DNA of 9,519 bases from an archaeon (lineage in GTDB: Archaea; Methanobacteriota; Methanobacteria; Methanobacteriales; Methanobacteriaceae), in NCBI GenBank assembly GCA_024409145.1, contig JAKSUF010000038.1, positions 1 through 9,519 on the forward strand, in the 5' to 3' direction. Of the stretch, positions 1 through 5,737 are shown piece by piece. The position numbers were made by a program, and so were the translations under genes. Numbering within the stretch: the stretch's first letter is position 1; each line of letters begins with the position of its first letter. A model generated the notes under the pieces. That model was given only the letters and a program-made list of their open reading frames with translations. It was not told the origin of the DNA and made no database searches.

Positions 1-24
1 AAAAAAAATAAAAAAAATAAAAAA
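1..24 (-). terminator. T-run terminator after the flavin oxidoreductase gene
   Basis: Read on the minus strand, three T-runs (6, 8 and 8 T, each separated by one A) lie just beyond the stop codon of the gene at 32-1027. Oligo-T tracts without a required hairpin are the usual intrinsic termination signal of archaeal RNA polymerase. The window edge cuts this region, so the tract may be longer. Confidence 0.6.
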
Positions 25-31
25 TTAATTA

Positions 32-1027
32 TTAATATTTAAAACAAGTACTAGTTTTCTTACTATAACAGTTATTACAACTTTGGCAAATAGCTGTACC
101 TCTACCATTCAATTTCCATTCAGATAAAAAGTCAGCCTGAGCTACAAATGGTTTTGACATAGATACAAAATCAACATTAGTCTTATTTAAAATATCATTA
201 ATTGTTTCAGAATCTCTTAAAGTACCACCTAAAACAACAGGAATATTTAATTCATCACCAAGTTTACTTGCAAAATCAATGAAAGGATGACTCTCTTTAT
301 CACCAACATAAGAAATAGTTCTTGCAGTTATCTGAATACTATCTGCACCATATTCCTCAAGAAGTTTACAAATTTCAAGAGATTCCTCAGGAGTCATTCC
401 ACCTTTTCTTACATCAATAGGATTTATTTTACAATTAATATGCAAATCATAATTGTCTTTAATAATTTTAATAATTTCTAAAATAATTCTAAGACGATTA
501 AAAGTGTTTCCACCATAATTATCTTTTCTTTGATTAAAATAAGGATTTATAAAACGAGCAAGATAAAAGTTATTACCCAAATTAAATTGAACTCCATCAA
601 AACCAGCAAATGAAAGTTTTTTAACTGCCATAATAATTTCAGCTTGTAAACGTCTAATACCTTCTAAACTTATATCATTTGCTTCAACTTTTTGATTTAA
701 ACCATCATTATAAAAGAAAAAGGCTAATTGACCTAAAACTGGAACATTATACTTATGAGCAATCTCATTTATTTCACGATAATCTTTAATAAAATTTTTA
801 TGATTAATATTTACAGAATAATCATTAAATCTATCTCTAGAATCCAAAATAAGCATTTCAGAAATTATTGCTCCAACTCCACTTTTTGCAATATCTTCAT
901 ATTTTTGGAAAACTTCATTAGATAAAAAACCCCCTTCTTCCTTTTGAGTTTCCCAAATCCCAGTTCTTAACACTCTACTATTAAGTTCAAAATTACCAAA
1001 TTGACATTTATCAAATAAATCTTTCAT
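32..1027 (-). CDS. Old yellow enzyme-like NADH:flavin oxidoreductase with altered active site
   Basis: This is an FMN-dependent TIM-barrel oxidoreductase of the OYE / 2,4-dienoyl-CoA reductase N-terminal family, probably a cytosolic ene- or related reductase of unknown substrate. What shows it: the opening LF..C.FGNFELNSRVLR (like GNLELKNRIVRS), Gln100 of the GQL strand, the family block at residues 142-173 ending NPYFNQRKDNYGG, the FMN-phosphate strand VVLGGTLRD (264-272), and MSKPF.AQADF (290-300), which matches the usual SRP.I..PDL. The family's HxxH/HxxN substrate pair at 149-152 is Asn149 and Asn152 here. The C-terminus carries Cys314, 317, 320 and 328, resembling the CxxCNxC...C cluster of iron-sulfur members. 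At 331 aa it is a single-domain form without the C-terminal NAD(P)/FAD domain. The ATG start has only a weak ribosome-binding site (AGGGAT). It is divergent from the gene at 1134. Family sure; substrate unknown. Confidence 0.9.
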   Translation of the reverse strand: MKDLFDKCQFGNFELNSRVLRTGIWETQKEEGGFLSNEVFQKYEDIAKSGVGAIISEMLILDSRDRFNDYSVNINHKNFIKDYREINEIAHKYNVPVLGQLAFFFYNDGLNQKVEANDISLEGIRRLQAEIIMAVKKLSFAGFDGVQFNLGNNFYLARFINPYFNQRKDNYGGNTFNRLRIILEIIKIIKDNYDLHINCKINPIDVRKGGMTPEESLEICKLLEEYGADSIQITARTISYVGDKESHPFIDFASKLGDELNIPVVLGGTLRDSETINDILNKTNVDFVSMSKPFVAQADFLSEWKLNGRGTAICQSCNNCYSKKTSTCFKY

Positions 1028-1052
1028 ATAAATCCCTATACAACAATATATA

Positions 1053-1108
1053 AAATTATATAAATATATTAAAATATATAAATCTAATTAGTAAATTATA
1101 TAAATATA
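1053..1108. promoter_or_regulatory. Divergent promoter region with duplicated 16-bp TATA element
   Basis: The 106-bp gap between the divergent genes starting at 1027 (-) and 1134 (+) holds the same 16-bp string, aaattatataaatata, at 1053-1068 and 1093-1108. Each copy contains a TTATATAA-like TATA box readable on either strand. Spacing suggests that the left copy drives the plus-strand gene (start near 1086, leader about 48 nt). The right copy could drive the minus-strand gene (start near 1073). The assignment is inferred from the roughly 25-bp TATA-to-start rule. Confidence 0.45.
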
Positions 1109-1133
1109 CTATATACCAAATAAAAGTGATAAA

Positions 1134-1628
1134 ATGAGTAAATTAAATGTAGATTTATTTGAAAAGTCAATAAATGGATTAAACAAAAACTTATCAGTAC
1201 TTGGAGGAATATTTAGAGTAAATATTACTATTTTAGCTACTGATGCAACTGAAGAAACTAAAAAGAATGCAGTTAATAAAATTGCAGATAGTGTTGAAAA
1301 ATTATTAGATGCATTTAGAGAAAATTATGCAGATTATAATCAATTTTATGAAGAGTTAAAAGAGAATGTAAAGAATAATACTATGGATGATGAAGTAGAT
1401 TATAAAGTCTTTTTAGAACATGCAGACCAAGTATTCCCAAGATATATTGATGAATTAGGTCAAAGTATAGATAGTATGACAAATATTGAAGTTAGAACTG
1501 AAAAATTTGATAATACCATGAGAGAATTAGGTTCAATTATTGAAAATATTCGTTTTGACTTTAAAAGAACATTATCTGTTGTAGACTTTTACAATATTCA
1601 AAAAGATAAAAATTCTAATGAAAACTAA
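1134..1628 (+). CDS. Hypothetical helical protein, 164 aa
   Basis: I do not recognise this protein. The ATG at 1134 is preceded by a good ribosome-binding site (AAGTGAT, 3 nt before ATG), so the start is well set. The product is soluble, lysine/glutamate/asparagine-rich, has no cysteine and no membrane segment, and appears mostly alpha-helical. Helices are likely at roughly 5-25, 38-63 (TEETKKNAVNKIADSVEKLL), 65-82, 90-115 and 122-148. The repeated hydrophobic spacing in 40-80 and 125-150 would suit helical bundling or a coiled coil. It follows its own promoter region and ends in a hairpin/T-rich terminator, so it looks like a single-gene transcript rather than part of the methyltransferase unit. 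Coding is supported by codon use and the open frame; function is not inferable from sequence. Confidence 0.75.
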   Translation: MSKLNVDLFEKSINGLNKNLSVLGGIFRVNITILATDATEETKKNAVNKIADSVEKLLDAFRENYADYNQFYEELKENVKNNTMDDEVDYKVFLEHADQVFPRYIDELGQSIDSMTNIEVRTEKFDNTMRELGSIIENIRFDFKRTLSVVDFYNIQKDKNSNEN

Positions 1629-1652
1629 ATTTAGAATAAAAAAACTAAATTT

Positions 1653-1694
1653 AAAAATTGAATTGAATTATAGCAATTAAATTTTTATTTTGAT
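1653..1694 (+). terminator. Hairpin plus T-rich tract after the 164-aa gene
   Basis: Arms 1653-1665 (aaaaattgaattg) and 1674-1686 (caattaaattttt) pair over 13 bp with one mismatch around an 8-nt loop. The right arm runs into a T-rich stretch. The structure sits 25 nt after the stop codon at 1626-1628 and before the next promoter, where a terminator is expected. AT-only pairing makes the stem weak, so the T-tract may do most of the work. Confidence 0.5.
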
Positions 1695-1720
1695 TATTTA
1701 ATTTAAAAAAATAAAAAAAC

Positions 1721-1760
1721 ATATAATTTAAAGACATTATAATTATCTGAATGATAATTA
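1721..1760 (+). promoter_or_regulatory. Candidate promoter and small dyad before the methyltransferase pair
   Basis: An A/T box, atataatt (1721-1728), lies about 60 nt before the ATG at 1786, which predicts a transcript start near 1750 and a leader of about 35 nt. The predicted start falls inside an 8-bp perfect inverted repeat, taattatc (1740-1747) and gataatta (1753-1760), with a 5-nt spacer. The repeat could be an operator or chance in AT-rich DNA. Confidence 0.35.
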
Positions 1761-1785
1761 ATAAATTAAACATCAAGTGATTTAT

Positions 1786-2622
1786 ATGATTTTTAATATT
1801 CCAATAACAATAGATGATCCTGAAGAAATTGATTGGGCATATTTTTGGGAGAAAAAATTAGAAGCAAAAGAAGATAGGGAAAAAGATTGGGATAAAGCAG
1901 CTCCTAATTTTGGAAAATCAGCAATAAGAGACAATTATGATAAAGAATTAATATCTAAACTTATCCTTGATTCTGAAGACACATTACTTGATTTGGGATG
2001 TGGTGAAGGAAGCATTAGTCTTCAATTATATGATAAAGTAAAATCAATAACTGCAATTGATAGTTCTTCTAAAATGATAGAATTATATGACAAAAAGATT
2101 AAAAAAGAAGAAATAAAGAATATTAAGACAATCAAAGCAGATATAACAGATATTAACATAGATAATATTGGGCATCATGATATAATACTTGCATCAAGAT
2201 CATTAAATGGAATCTTAAATATCCAAGAAACAATAGCTAATATAAACGAAATAGCTAATAAATATGTTTTTATTACAGTATTCGGACCCAATAATTGGAA
2301 AGTTGAAAAAGACTTTTATGAATCAATTGATAAAGAATATTCAGAATTCCCATCACACAGATATTTATTTAATATCCTTGTAGATATGGGAATCTATCCA
2401 AATATTGAAAATTTGGATATTGGAAAACATAGAGAATATAAAGATATCGATGAAATTCTTGAAAGAGGGAAGTGGAGATTATTTTCATTAAATGATGATG
2501 AAAAAGAGGAATTAAAGAATTATATTAATGAAACTTATACTATAAATCCAGATACTGGAAATTTATATAATAAATATGATAAAGCAGACTGGGTACTATT
2601 TTGGTGGAAAGTAGAAGAATAA
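1786..2622 (+). CDS. Class I SAM-dependent methyltransferase, tandem copy 1
   Basis: This is a Rossmann-fold methyltransferase of the UbiE-like/Methyltransf_11 type; its acceptor is unknown. SAM motif I is LLDLGCGEG (residues 67-75), and the acidic ribose-binding residue after strand 2 is Asp92 in ITAID. An acidic strand-3 loop and the motif-IV-like DIILASRSLNG (132-142) follow. The tryptophan-rich N-terminus (IDWAYFWEKK...KDWDKAAPNF, about 15-42) and the C-terminal DWVLFWWKVEE lie outside the core fold and probably shape the acceptor pocket. Start choice: a GTG at 1777 is in frame, but it is part of the ribosome-binding site AAGTGAT, and ATG 1786 lies 4 nt after it. ATG 1786 (278 aa) is therefore preferred. 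Copy 2 follows after 25 nt, so the two are probably co-transcribed. Methyltransferase fold sure; substrate not assignable. Confidence 0.9.
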   Translation: MIFNIPITIDDPEEIDWAYFWEKKLEAKEDREKDWDKAAPNFGKSAIRDNYDKELISKLILDSEDTLLDLGCGEGSISLQLYDKVKSITAIDSSSKMIELYDKKIKKEEIKNIKTIKADITDINIDNIGHHDIILASRSLNGILNIQETIANINEIANKYVFITVFGPNNWKVEKDFYESIDKEYSEFPSHRYLFNILVDMGIYPNIENLDIGKHREYKDIDEILERGKWRLFSLNDDEKEELKNYINETYTINPDTGNLYNKYDKADWVLFWWKVEE

Positions 2623-2647
2623 CAAAACATTATTAATGGTTGATTAA

Positions 2648-3475
2648 ATGTCAAAAATAAAAATTAAAGATTTAAAAGATATTGATTGGGCAGAATTCTG
2701 GAACAAAAAGATGGACGAAACTGGAAACCGTGGGAAAGATTGGAATAAAGCTGCAGAAAAATATAGTAAACTTGCAGAAAAAGATAATTATACAGAAAAA
2801 TTAATAGAAAATATGATTTTAGATAAAAATGATACATTACTTGATATAGGGTGTGGTGAGGGTAGTGTAACAATCCCATTATCTAAAAGAGTTAAATATA
2901 TAACTGCAACAGATTTAACCGAAAAAATGATTAGTATCTTAAATTCTCGAATTAATGATGAAAATATTACAAACATTAAAACAATAAAAGAGGATATAAA
3001 TAACATAACACTAGATAAATATGGACATTATGACATTGTTCTTGGATCAAGAGTTATAAATGGAATTAATGACATTGAAAATGTAATTTTAAATCTTAAT
3101 GAAATAGCTAATAAATATGTATTCTTAACAGTTTTTGGAGTTAATAACTGGAAAATTGAGAGAGATTTCTATAAATACATAAACAAAGAGTATCATGATA
3201 GACCAGAGTATACTGTTTTATTAAATATTCTTTCTAATCTAGGAATCTATGCAAATGTTAAAAATTTAGATGTGGGACCAATTAGATCTTATGAAGATAT
3301 TACTGATGCAATAAACAATGGAAAATGGAATTGCCAAAATTTTACAAGGAAAGAAAAAGAAAAATTAAAGGAATATTTAGAAAAAATTTTAGATATAAAT
3401 CCCAAAACTGGAAAATTAGAAAACAAACATGATAAACCAGATTGGATATTAATCTGGTGGAAAGTAGAGAAATAA
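2648..3475 (+). CDS. Class I SAM-dependent methyltransferase, tandem copy 2
   Basis: This paralogue of the preceding gene is collinear over its whole length, with roughly half the residues identical by eye. Motif I is LLDIGCGEG (64-72), the acidic residue is Asp89 in ITATD, and the motif-IV region is DIVLGSRVING (129-139). The best-conserved block between copies is NEIANKYVF.TVFG.NNWK (about 151-169). Both N-terminal DWA.FW...KDW.KAA and C-terminal DW.L.WWKVE elements are kept. Differences cluster in 90-105 and 185-235, the parts that usually contact the acceptor, so the substrate may differ. ATG 2648 follows a ribosome-binding site, GGTTGAT, 3 nt upstream. It lies 25 nt after copy 1 with no terminator between, hence one transcript. 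Some class I enzymes work as dimers, so a heterodimer is possible but unproven. Confidence 0.9.
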   Translation: MSKIKIKDLKDIDWAEFWNKKMDETGNRGKDWNKAAEKYSKLAEKDNYTEKLIENMILDKNDTLLDIGCGEGSVTIPLSKRVKYITATDLTEKMISILNSRINDENITNIKTIKEDINNITLDKYGHYDIVLGSRVINGINDIENVILNLNEIANKYVFLTVFGVNNWKIERDFYKYINKEYHDRPEYTVLLNILSNLGIYANVKNLDVGPIRSYEDITDAINNGKWNCQNFTRKEKEKLKEYLEKILDINPKTGKLENKHDKPDWILIWWKVEK

Positions 3476-3552
3476 TTTAATTTAAAATTAAATAAAATAA
3501 AAATAATACAATCAGAATCATAAAAATTCTTATAAATTTATAAAATAAAAAT

Positions 3553-3558
3553 AGGTGA
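3553..3558 (+). promoter_or_regulatory. Ribosome-binding site of the zinc-ribbon gene
   Basis: AGGTGA lies 4 nt before the ATG at 3563 and complements the archaeal 16S rRNA tail. It fixes the start. Just upstream, cttataaatttataaaat (about 3529-3546) is TATA-like but too close to leave room for a leader containing this site. Confidence 0.6.
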
Positions 3559-3562
3559 AAAA

Positions 3563-3901
3563 ATGGTAAACTATAAAACTGTGTGTCCTTATTGTGGAAG
3601 TGAAGATTATATAGAAACAGATGACTTTAGATGGAAATGTGAAACTTGTGGGAAAATATTTGATGATCCAGACACTATTGAATCAGATGATGAATATTCT
3701 GAAGATTTTGAATCAAATGATGGAATGCTAGATAATCTTGATGATGAACAGAATTTATTTAATGAATTTGCTTATGATGACGACATCGATGATGATTATA
3801 ATGATGATTATAATGATGATTATGATGATGATTTTGACACATCATTTGATAACGATTATGAATCAGACTTCGATAATGAAGATTATGGTTATTATGACTA
3901 A
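3563..3901 (+). CDS. Zinc-ribbon protein with highly acidic low-complexity tail
   Basis: Residues 7-31 form a four-cysteine zinc ribbon: Cys8, Cys11 (CPYCGS) and Cys26, Cys29 (CETCGKIF), with Trp24 before the second pair, as in TFIIB-like and transposase-type ribbons. The remaining 82 residues are low-complexity and probably disordered. About 38 of them are Asp or Glu, with tyrosine and asparagine between, and almost none are basic. Residues about 77-92 come from a 12-bp tandem DNA repeat. No catalytic domain is present, so this is most likely a small adaptor or nucleic-acid/protein-binding factor. The acidic tail could mimic nucleic acid or bind a basic partner (inference). It lies 87 nt after the methyltransferase pair in the same direction and may be read from its own promoter. 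Function unknown; zinc binding is very likely. Confidence 0.85.
   Translation: MVNYKTVCPYCGSEDYIETDDFRWKCETCGKIFDDPDTIESDDEYSEDFESNDGMLDNLDDEQNLFNEFAYDDDIDDDYNDDYNDDYDDDFDTSFDNDYESDFDNEDYGYYD
3791..3838 (+). repeat. 12-bp tandem repeat coding DDYN units
   Basis: Four consecutive 12-bp units start at 3791: gatgattataat twice, then gatgattatgat, then a degenerate gatgattttgac. They encode DDYN-DDYN-DDYD-DDFD in the acidic tail. Because the unit is a multiple of three, copy-number change by slippage would keep the frame and alter only tail length. Confidence 0.85.
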
Positions 3902-3914
3902 TGATTAATCATTA
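3899..3914. repeat. 16-bp perfect palindrome spanning the zinc-ribbon stop codon
   Basis: The string taatgattaatcatta is identical to its reverse complement, and its first three bases are the stop codon of the gene at 3563-3901. It might form a small hairpin at the transcript end or be a protein site; AT-richness makes chance a real alternative. Confidence 0.5.
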
Positions 3915-4242
3915 ATTCCTAAATTAATAATTAATTAAAAAAAAGATTATTTGAAATAAAATAAAAAAACTAAAATAAATAGAGATTAATTTTAATCTCT
4001 ATTAAATCTAACTATTTTGTAAGTTATATTCTCTTAAATAAACATGGATATTATATCACATTTACAATTTTAAATATTATTCTATTATTAATTACAATAT
4101 CAATAGCCCAACATACTATTTTTATCAGCGGTTTACCAATAATACATCAACTTATCATTTAATGATGAAAACAGAAAATATTAATCTACATTAATTAATA
4201 AGAGCACTTAATAAGATTACTTAATAAGATTACTTAAGACAA
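3902..4242. other. Convergent intergenic region, 341 bp
   Basis: No convincing gene lies between the convergent stop codons at 3901 and 4243. The stretch holds a 16-bp palindrome overlapping the upstream stop, a strong 26-bp dyad at 3978-4003, and a 13-bp tandem repeat at its right end. About 4055-4145 is open on the minus strand for roughly 30 codons of hydrophobic residues, but it has no start codon or ribosome-binding site. Confidence 0.6.
3978..4003. terminator. Strong dyad in the convergent gap, possible bidirectional terminator
   Basis: The sequence aatagagattaa, a 2-nt spacer, then ttaatctctatt make a perfect 12-bp inverted repeat (a stem of 11 with a 4-nt loop). It is the most stable hairpin visible between the two convergent genes, with A-rich sequence on its left, giving T-runs on the minus strand. 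Termination of leftward transcripts and 3'-end protection are both plausible; no long T-run follows on the plus strand. Confidence 0.45.
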
Positions 4243-4257
4243 TTACTTAAAATATTT
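4206..4257. repeat. 13-bp tandem repeat over the stop of the small membrane gene
   Basis: The units acttaataagatt (4206-4218) and acttaataagatt (4219-4231) are identical. They are followed by acttaagacaatt (4232-4244) and acttaaaatattt (4245-4257), which share the acttaa start. The last unit and the end of the third contain the final codons and the stop (4243-4245) of the minus-strand gene. Confidence 0.65.
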
Positions 4258-4425
4258 CATCCGAATTACATTAAACATAACAACAATAACTAAAAATAAT
4301 ACTCTAACCCATACTGGAACTGGCGCATAAATAGCTATTAGTAATAGTGCAATTCCAACTAGTGAATGAGTTAATAAATTTTTCCAATCAGTTAAATAGT
4401 TTTTAATTCCATTTAAGATTTTCAT
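4243..4425 (-). CDS. Small two-helix membrane protein, 60 aa
   Basis: The product has a positively charged amphipathic start (MKILNGIKNYLTDWKN), then two hydrophobic segments at about 18-34 (THSLVGIALLLIAIYA) and 38-54 (VWVRVLFLVIVVMFNVI) joined by a short PVP turn. It ends in the basic tail RMKYFK. It is therefore predicted to be an integral membrane hairpin with both ends probably cytoplasmic. I recall similar short DWKN.L.H...RMKYF proteins in methanogens but cannot name a family. No ribosome-binding site precedes the ATG. A TATA box centred 27 bp upstream instead fits transcription starting at the start codon, a leaderless mRNA. Low complexity of hydrophobic codons means the coding call is likely, not certain. 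It lies 199 nt downstream of idsA, beyond idsA's T-rich terminator, so it is a separate transcript. Confidence 0.7.
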   Translation of the reverse strand: MKILNGIKNYLTDWKNLLTHSLVGIALLLIAIYAPVPVWVRVLFLVIVVMFNVIRMKYFK

Positions 4426-4448
4426 ATTTATGTATATGTTAAATTTAA

Positions 4449-4456
4449 ATTATAAA
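4449..4456 (-). promoter_or_regulatory. TATA box for the small membrane gene (leaderless spacing)
   Basis: On the minus strand this reads TTTATAAT. Its centre is about 27 bp upstream of the A of the ATG at 4425, the distance at which archaeal polymerase starts. Together with the missing ribosome-binding site this predicts a leaderless transcript. Confidence 0.5.
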
Positions 4457-4518
4457 TTTTTTCCTAAATGACCAAGATAGGCTTAAAATGATAAAAATAT
4501 AGATAAATAAACAATATT

Positions 4519-4616
4519 ATAAAAAATATAAAAAAAATTAAAAAATAAGATATTAAAAAAATTACAAAAAAGAAATAAAAAAATAAAAAATGAAAAGAAA
4601 TAAAAAAATAAAAAAT
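4519..4616 (-). terminator. Long T-rich termination zone after idsA
   Basis: On the minus strand, from 9 nt past the idsA stop, there are about ten runs of five or more T over roughly 100 nt. Multiple oligo-T tracts are a typical archaeal terminator. Part of the zone is a 24-nt direct repeat (4568-4591 and 4593-4616) of period 25. Confidence 0.65.
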
Positions 4617-4624
4617 TCTTATAA

Positions 4625-5620
4625 TTAAGAACTTCTGTATAATACAAAATCAGCTAATGAAATAAGTAATTGTTTACTATCAGAATCATCCAATATTTCA
4701 AGTATTTCTTTTGCTTCAGCAACGTTTGTAAGTGCAAGATTGTGAGCATATTCAATAGACCCATATTTATTAAATAAATCAATAGCTTCATCTACATCAT
4801 CTTGTGTAGATTCAGTATCTTTTAAGATTTCAAGAAGCCTATCTTTATCTTCACCTTCAGATTCAGCTAATGCTTTTACAACCATAAGAGTCATTTTACC
4901 TTTAGCAATATCACTACCAATTGGTTTACCTAAAGCTTCTTCATCACTTACAACATCTAAATAATCATCTTGAATTTGGAAAGCTTGACCAATTAAACGA
5001 CCATAATCATACATTGCATCAATAACTTCTTGGTCTGCACCACCCATAATAGCTCCAGCTTTAGTAGCTGCTGCAATTAAAGCACCAGTTTTCTTGAAGA
5101 TCATTTTAGAATATTCATCTTCTTTTACATCAAAGTTTCCTTCAAAACTCATATCAGATGCTTGACCTTCACAGATTTTAACACAAGCATCAGCAACAGT
5201 AGCTAATGCATTAGCTACACGAGAAGAATCTGCACCTTCATCTTTAGAAGAAATAATCATTTCAAATGCTTTTGAAAATAAAGTATCACCTGCTAAAATA
5301 GCAGTAGGTTCATCCCATACTTTATGAACAGAAGGTTTTCCTCTTCTCATATCATCATCATCCATGATATCATCATGAATAAGTGAAAATGTGTGGATAA
5401 GTTCTATAGCAGCAGCAGTTTTAACTGCATCTTCTTTATTTCCACCAACAGCATCTGCTACAATTAAAGTAAGAGCAGGTCTAAGCATTTTCCCACCTGC
5501 TTTAGTTAAATAAATAGAAGCATCTTGAAGACCTTGAGGTTCAATAGTTCCAAGATTCTCTTCAATAGATTTAACAACAATAGCAGAGTATTCTTTTAAA
5601 ATATCAATTACATCAGCCAT
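4625..5620 (-). CDS. idsA: Short-chain isoprenyl diphosphate synthase (geranylgeranyl/farnesyl diphosphate synthase)
   Basis: IdsA condenses IPP with allylic diphosphates to give FPP/GGPP, the C15/C20 chains for archaeal ether lipids. This is an all-helical trans-prenyltransferase of 331 aa, normal length. What shows it: the substrate loop GGKMLRP (42-48); the first aspartate-rich motif DDIMDDDDMRRG (83-94), binding Mg-diphosphate; KT at 177-178; and GQ...QDDYLDV (211-223) with the second motif DDYLD. Phe78, five residues before the first motif, is the position that limits chain length in archaeal GGPP synthases, so a C15-C20 product is expected. The ATG start has the ribosome-binding site GAAGGT 6 nt upstream. 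It lies 197 nt after the RNase J gene with its own candidate promoter and an inverted repeat, so it may be transcribed independently as well as from fni. Very sure of family; product length inferred. Confidence 0.97.
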   Translation of the reverse strand: MADVIDILKEYSAIVVKSIEENLGTIEPQGLQDASIYLTKAGGKMLRPALTLIVADAVGGNKEDAVKTAAAIELIHTFSLIHDDIMDDDDMRRGKPSVHKVWDEPTAILAGDTLFSKAFEMIISSKDEGADSSRVANALATVADACVKICEGQASDMSFEGNFDVKEDEYSKMIFKKTGALIAAATKAGAIMGGADQEVIDAMYDYGRLIGQAFQIQDDYLDVVSDEEALGKPIGSDIAKGKMTLMVVKALAESEGEDKDRLLEILKDTESTQDDVDEAIDLFNKYGSIEYAHNLALTNVAEAKEILEILDDSDSKQLLISLADFVLYRSS

Positions 5621-5677
5621 AATTTTACCTTCTTAAATCACAACAATAGATAAAAAATAATAGAATAATAAATAATC

Positions 5678-5737
5678 AGATTGTAGAACATTAAAATAAT
5701 GAATAAATTTTATAAAAATCTCAATGTTATACAATCT
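5678..5737. promoter_or_regulatory. 15-bp inverted repeat in the idsA leader/promoter
   Basis: Arms agattgtagaacatt (5678-5692) and aatgttatacaatct (5723-5737) are complementary at 14 of 15 positions around a 30-bp spacer. The right arm abuts the idsA TATA candidate, and the predicted transcript start falls in the spacer. The repeat could be a two-site operator, or a stem-loop in read-through RNA from the RNase J gene. Confidence 0.45.

Noticed and set aside
287..481. 64-codon open frame on the plus strand
   Set aside because: It lies antisense inside the flavin oxidoreductase gene, has no ribosome-binding site, and its residues (Ile/Phe/Asn-rich) are what the complement of an AT-rich gene gives.
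2664..3006. Two overlapping minus-strand frames of 71 and 72 codons
   Set aside because: Both are antisense to methyltransferase copy 2, which has clear SAM motifs; they show no domain and no ribosome-binding site.
3436..3458. 8-bp inverted repeat (accagatt/aatctggt) near the end of methyltransferase copy 2
   Set aside because: It encodes the conserved PDW.L.WW end and has no counterpart in copy 1, so protein coding explains it better than a regulatory hairpin.
3475..3493. AT-only dyad right after methyltransferase copy 2
   Set aside because: atttaattt/aaattaaat is perfect but A/T only, without a T-run; too weak to call a terminator in this background.
4055..4145. Minus-strand open stretch of about 30 hydrophobic codons
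   Set aside because: It has no start codon or ribosome-binding site, is bounded by stops, and resembles no protein I know; a gene remnant cannot be shown.
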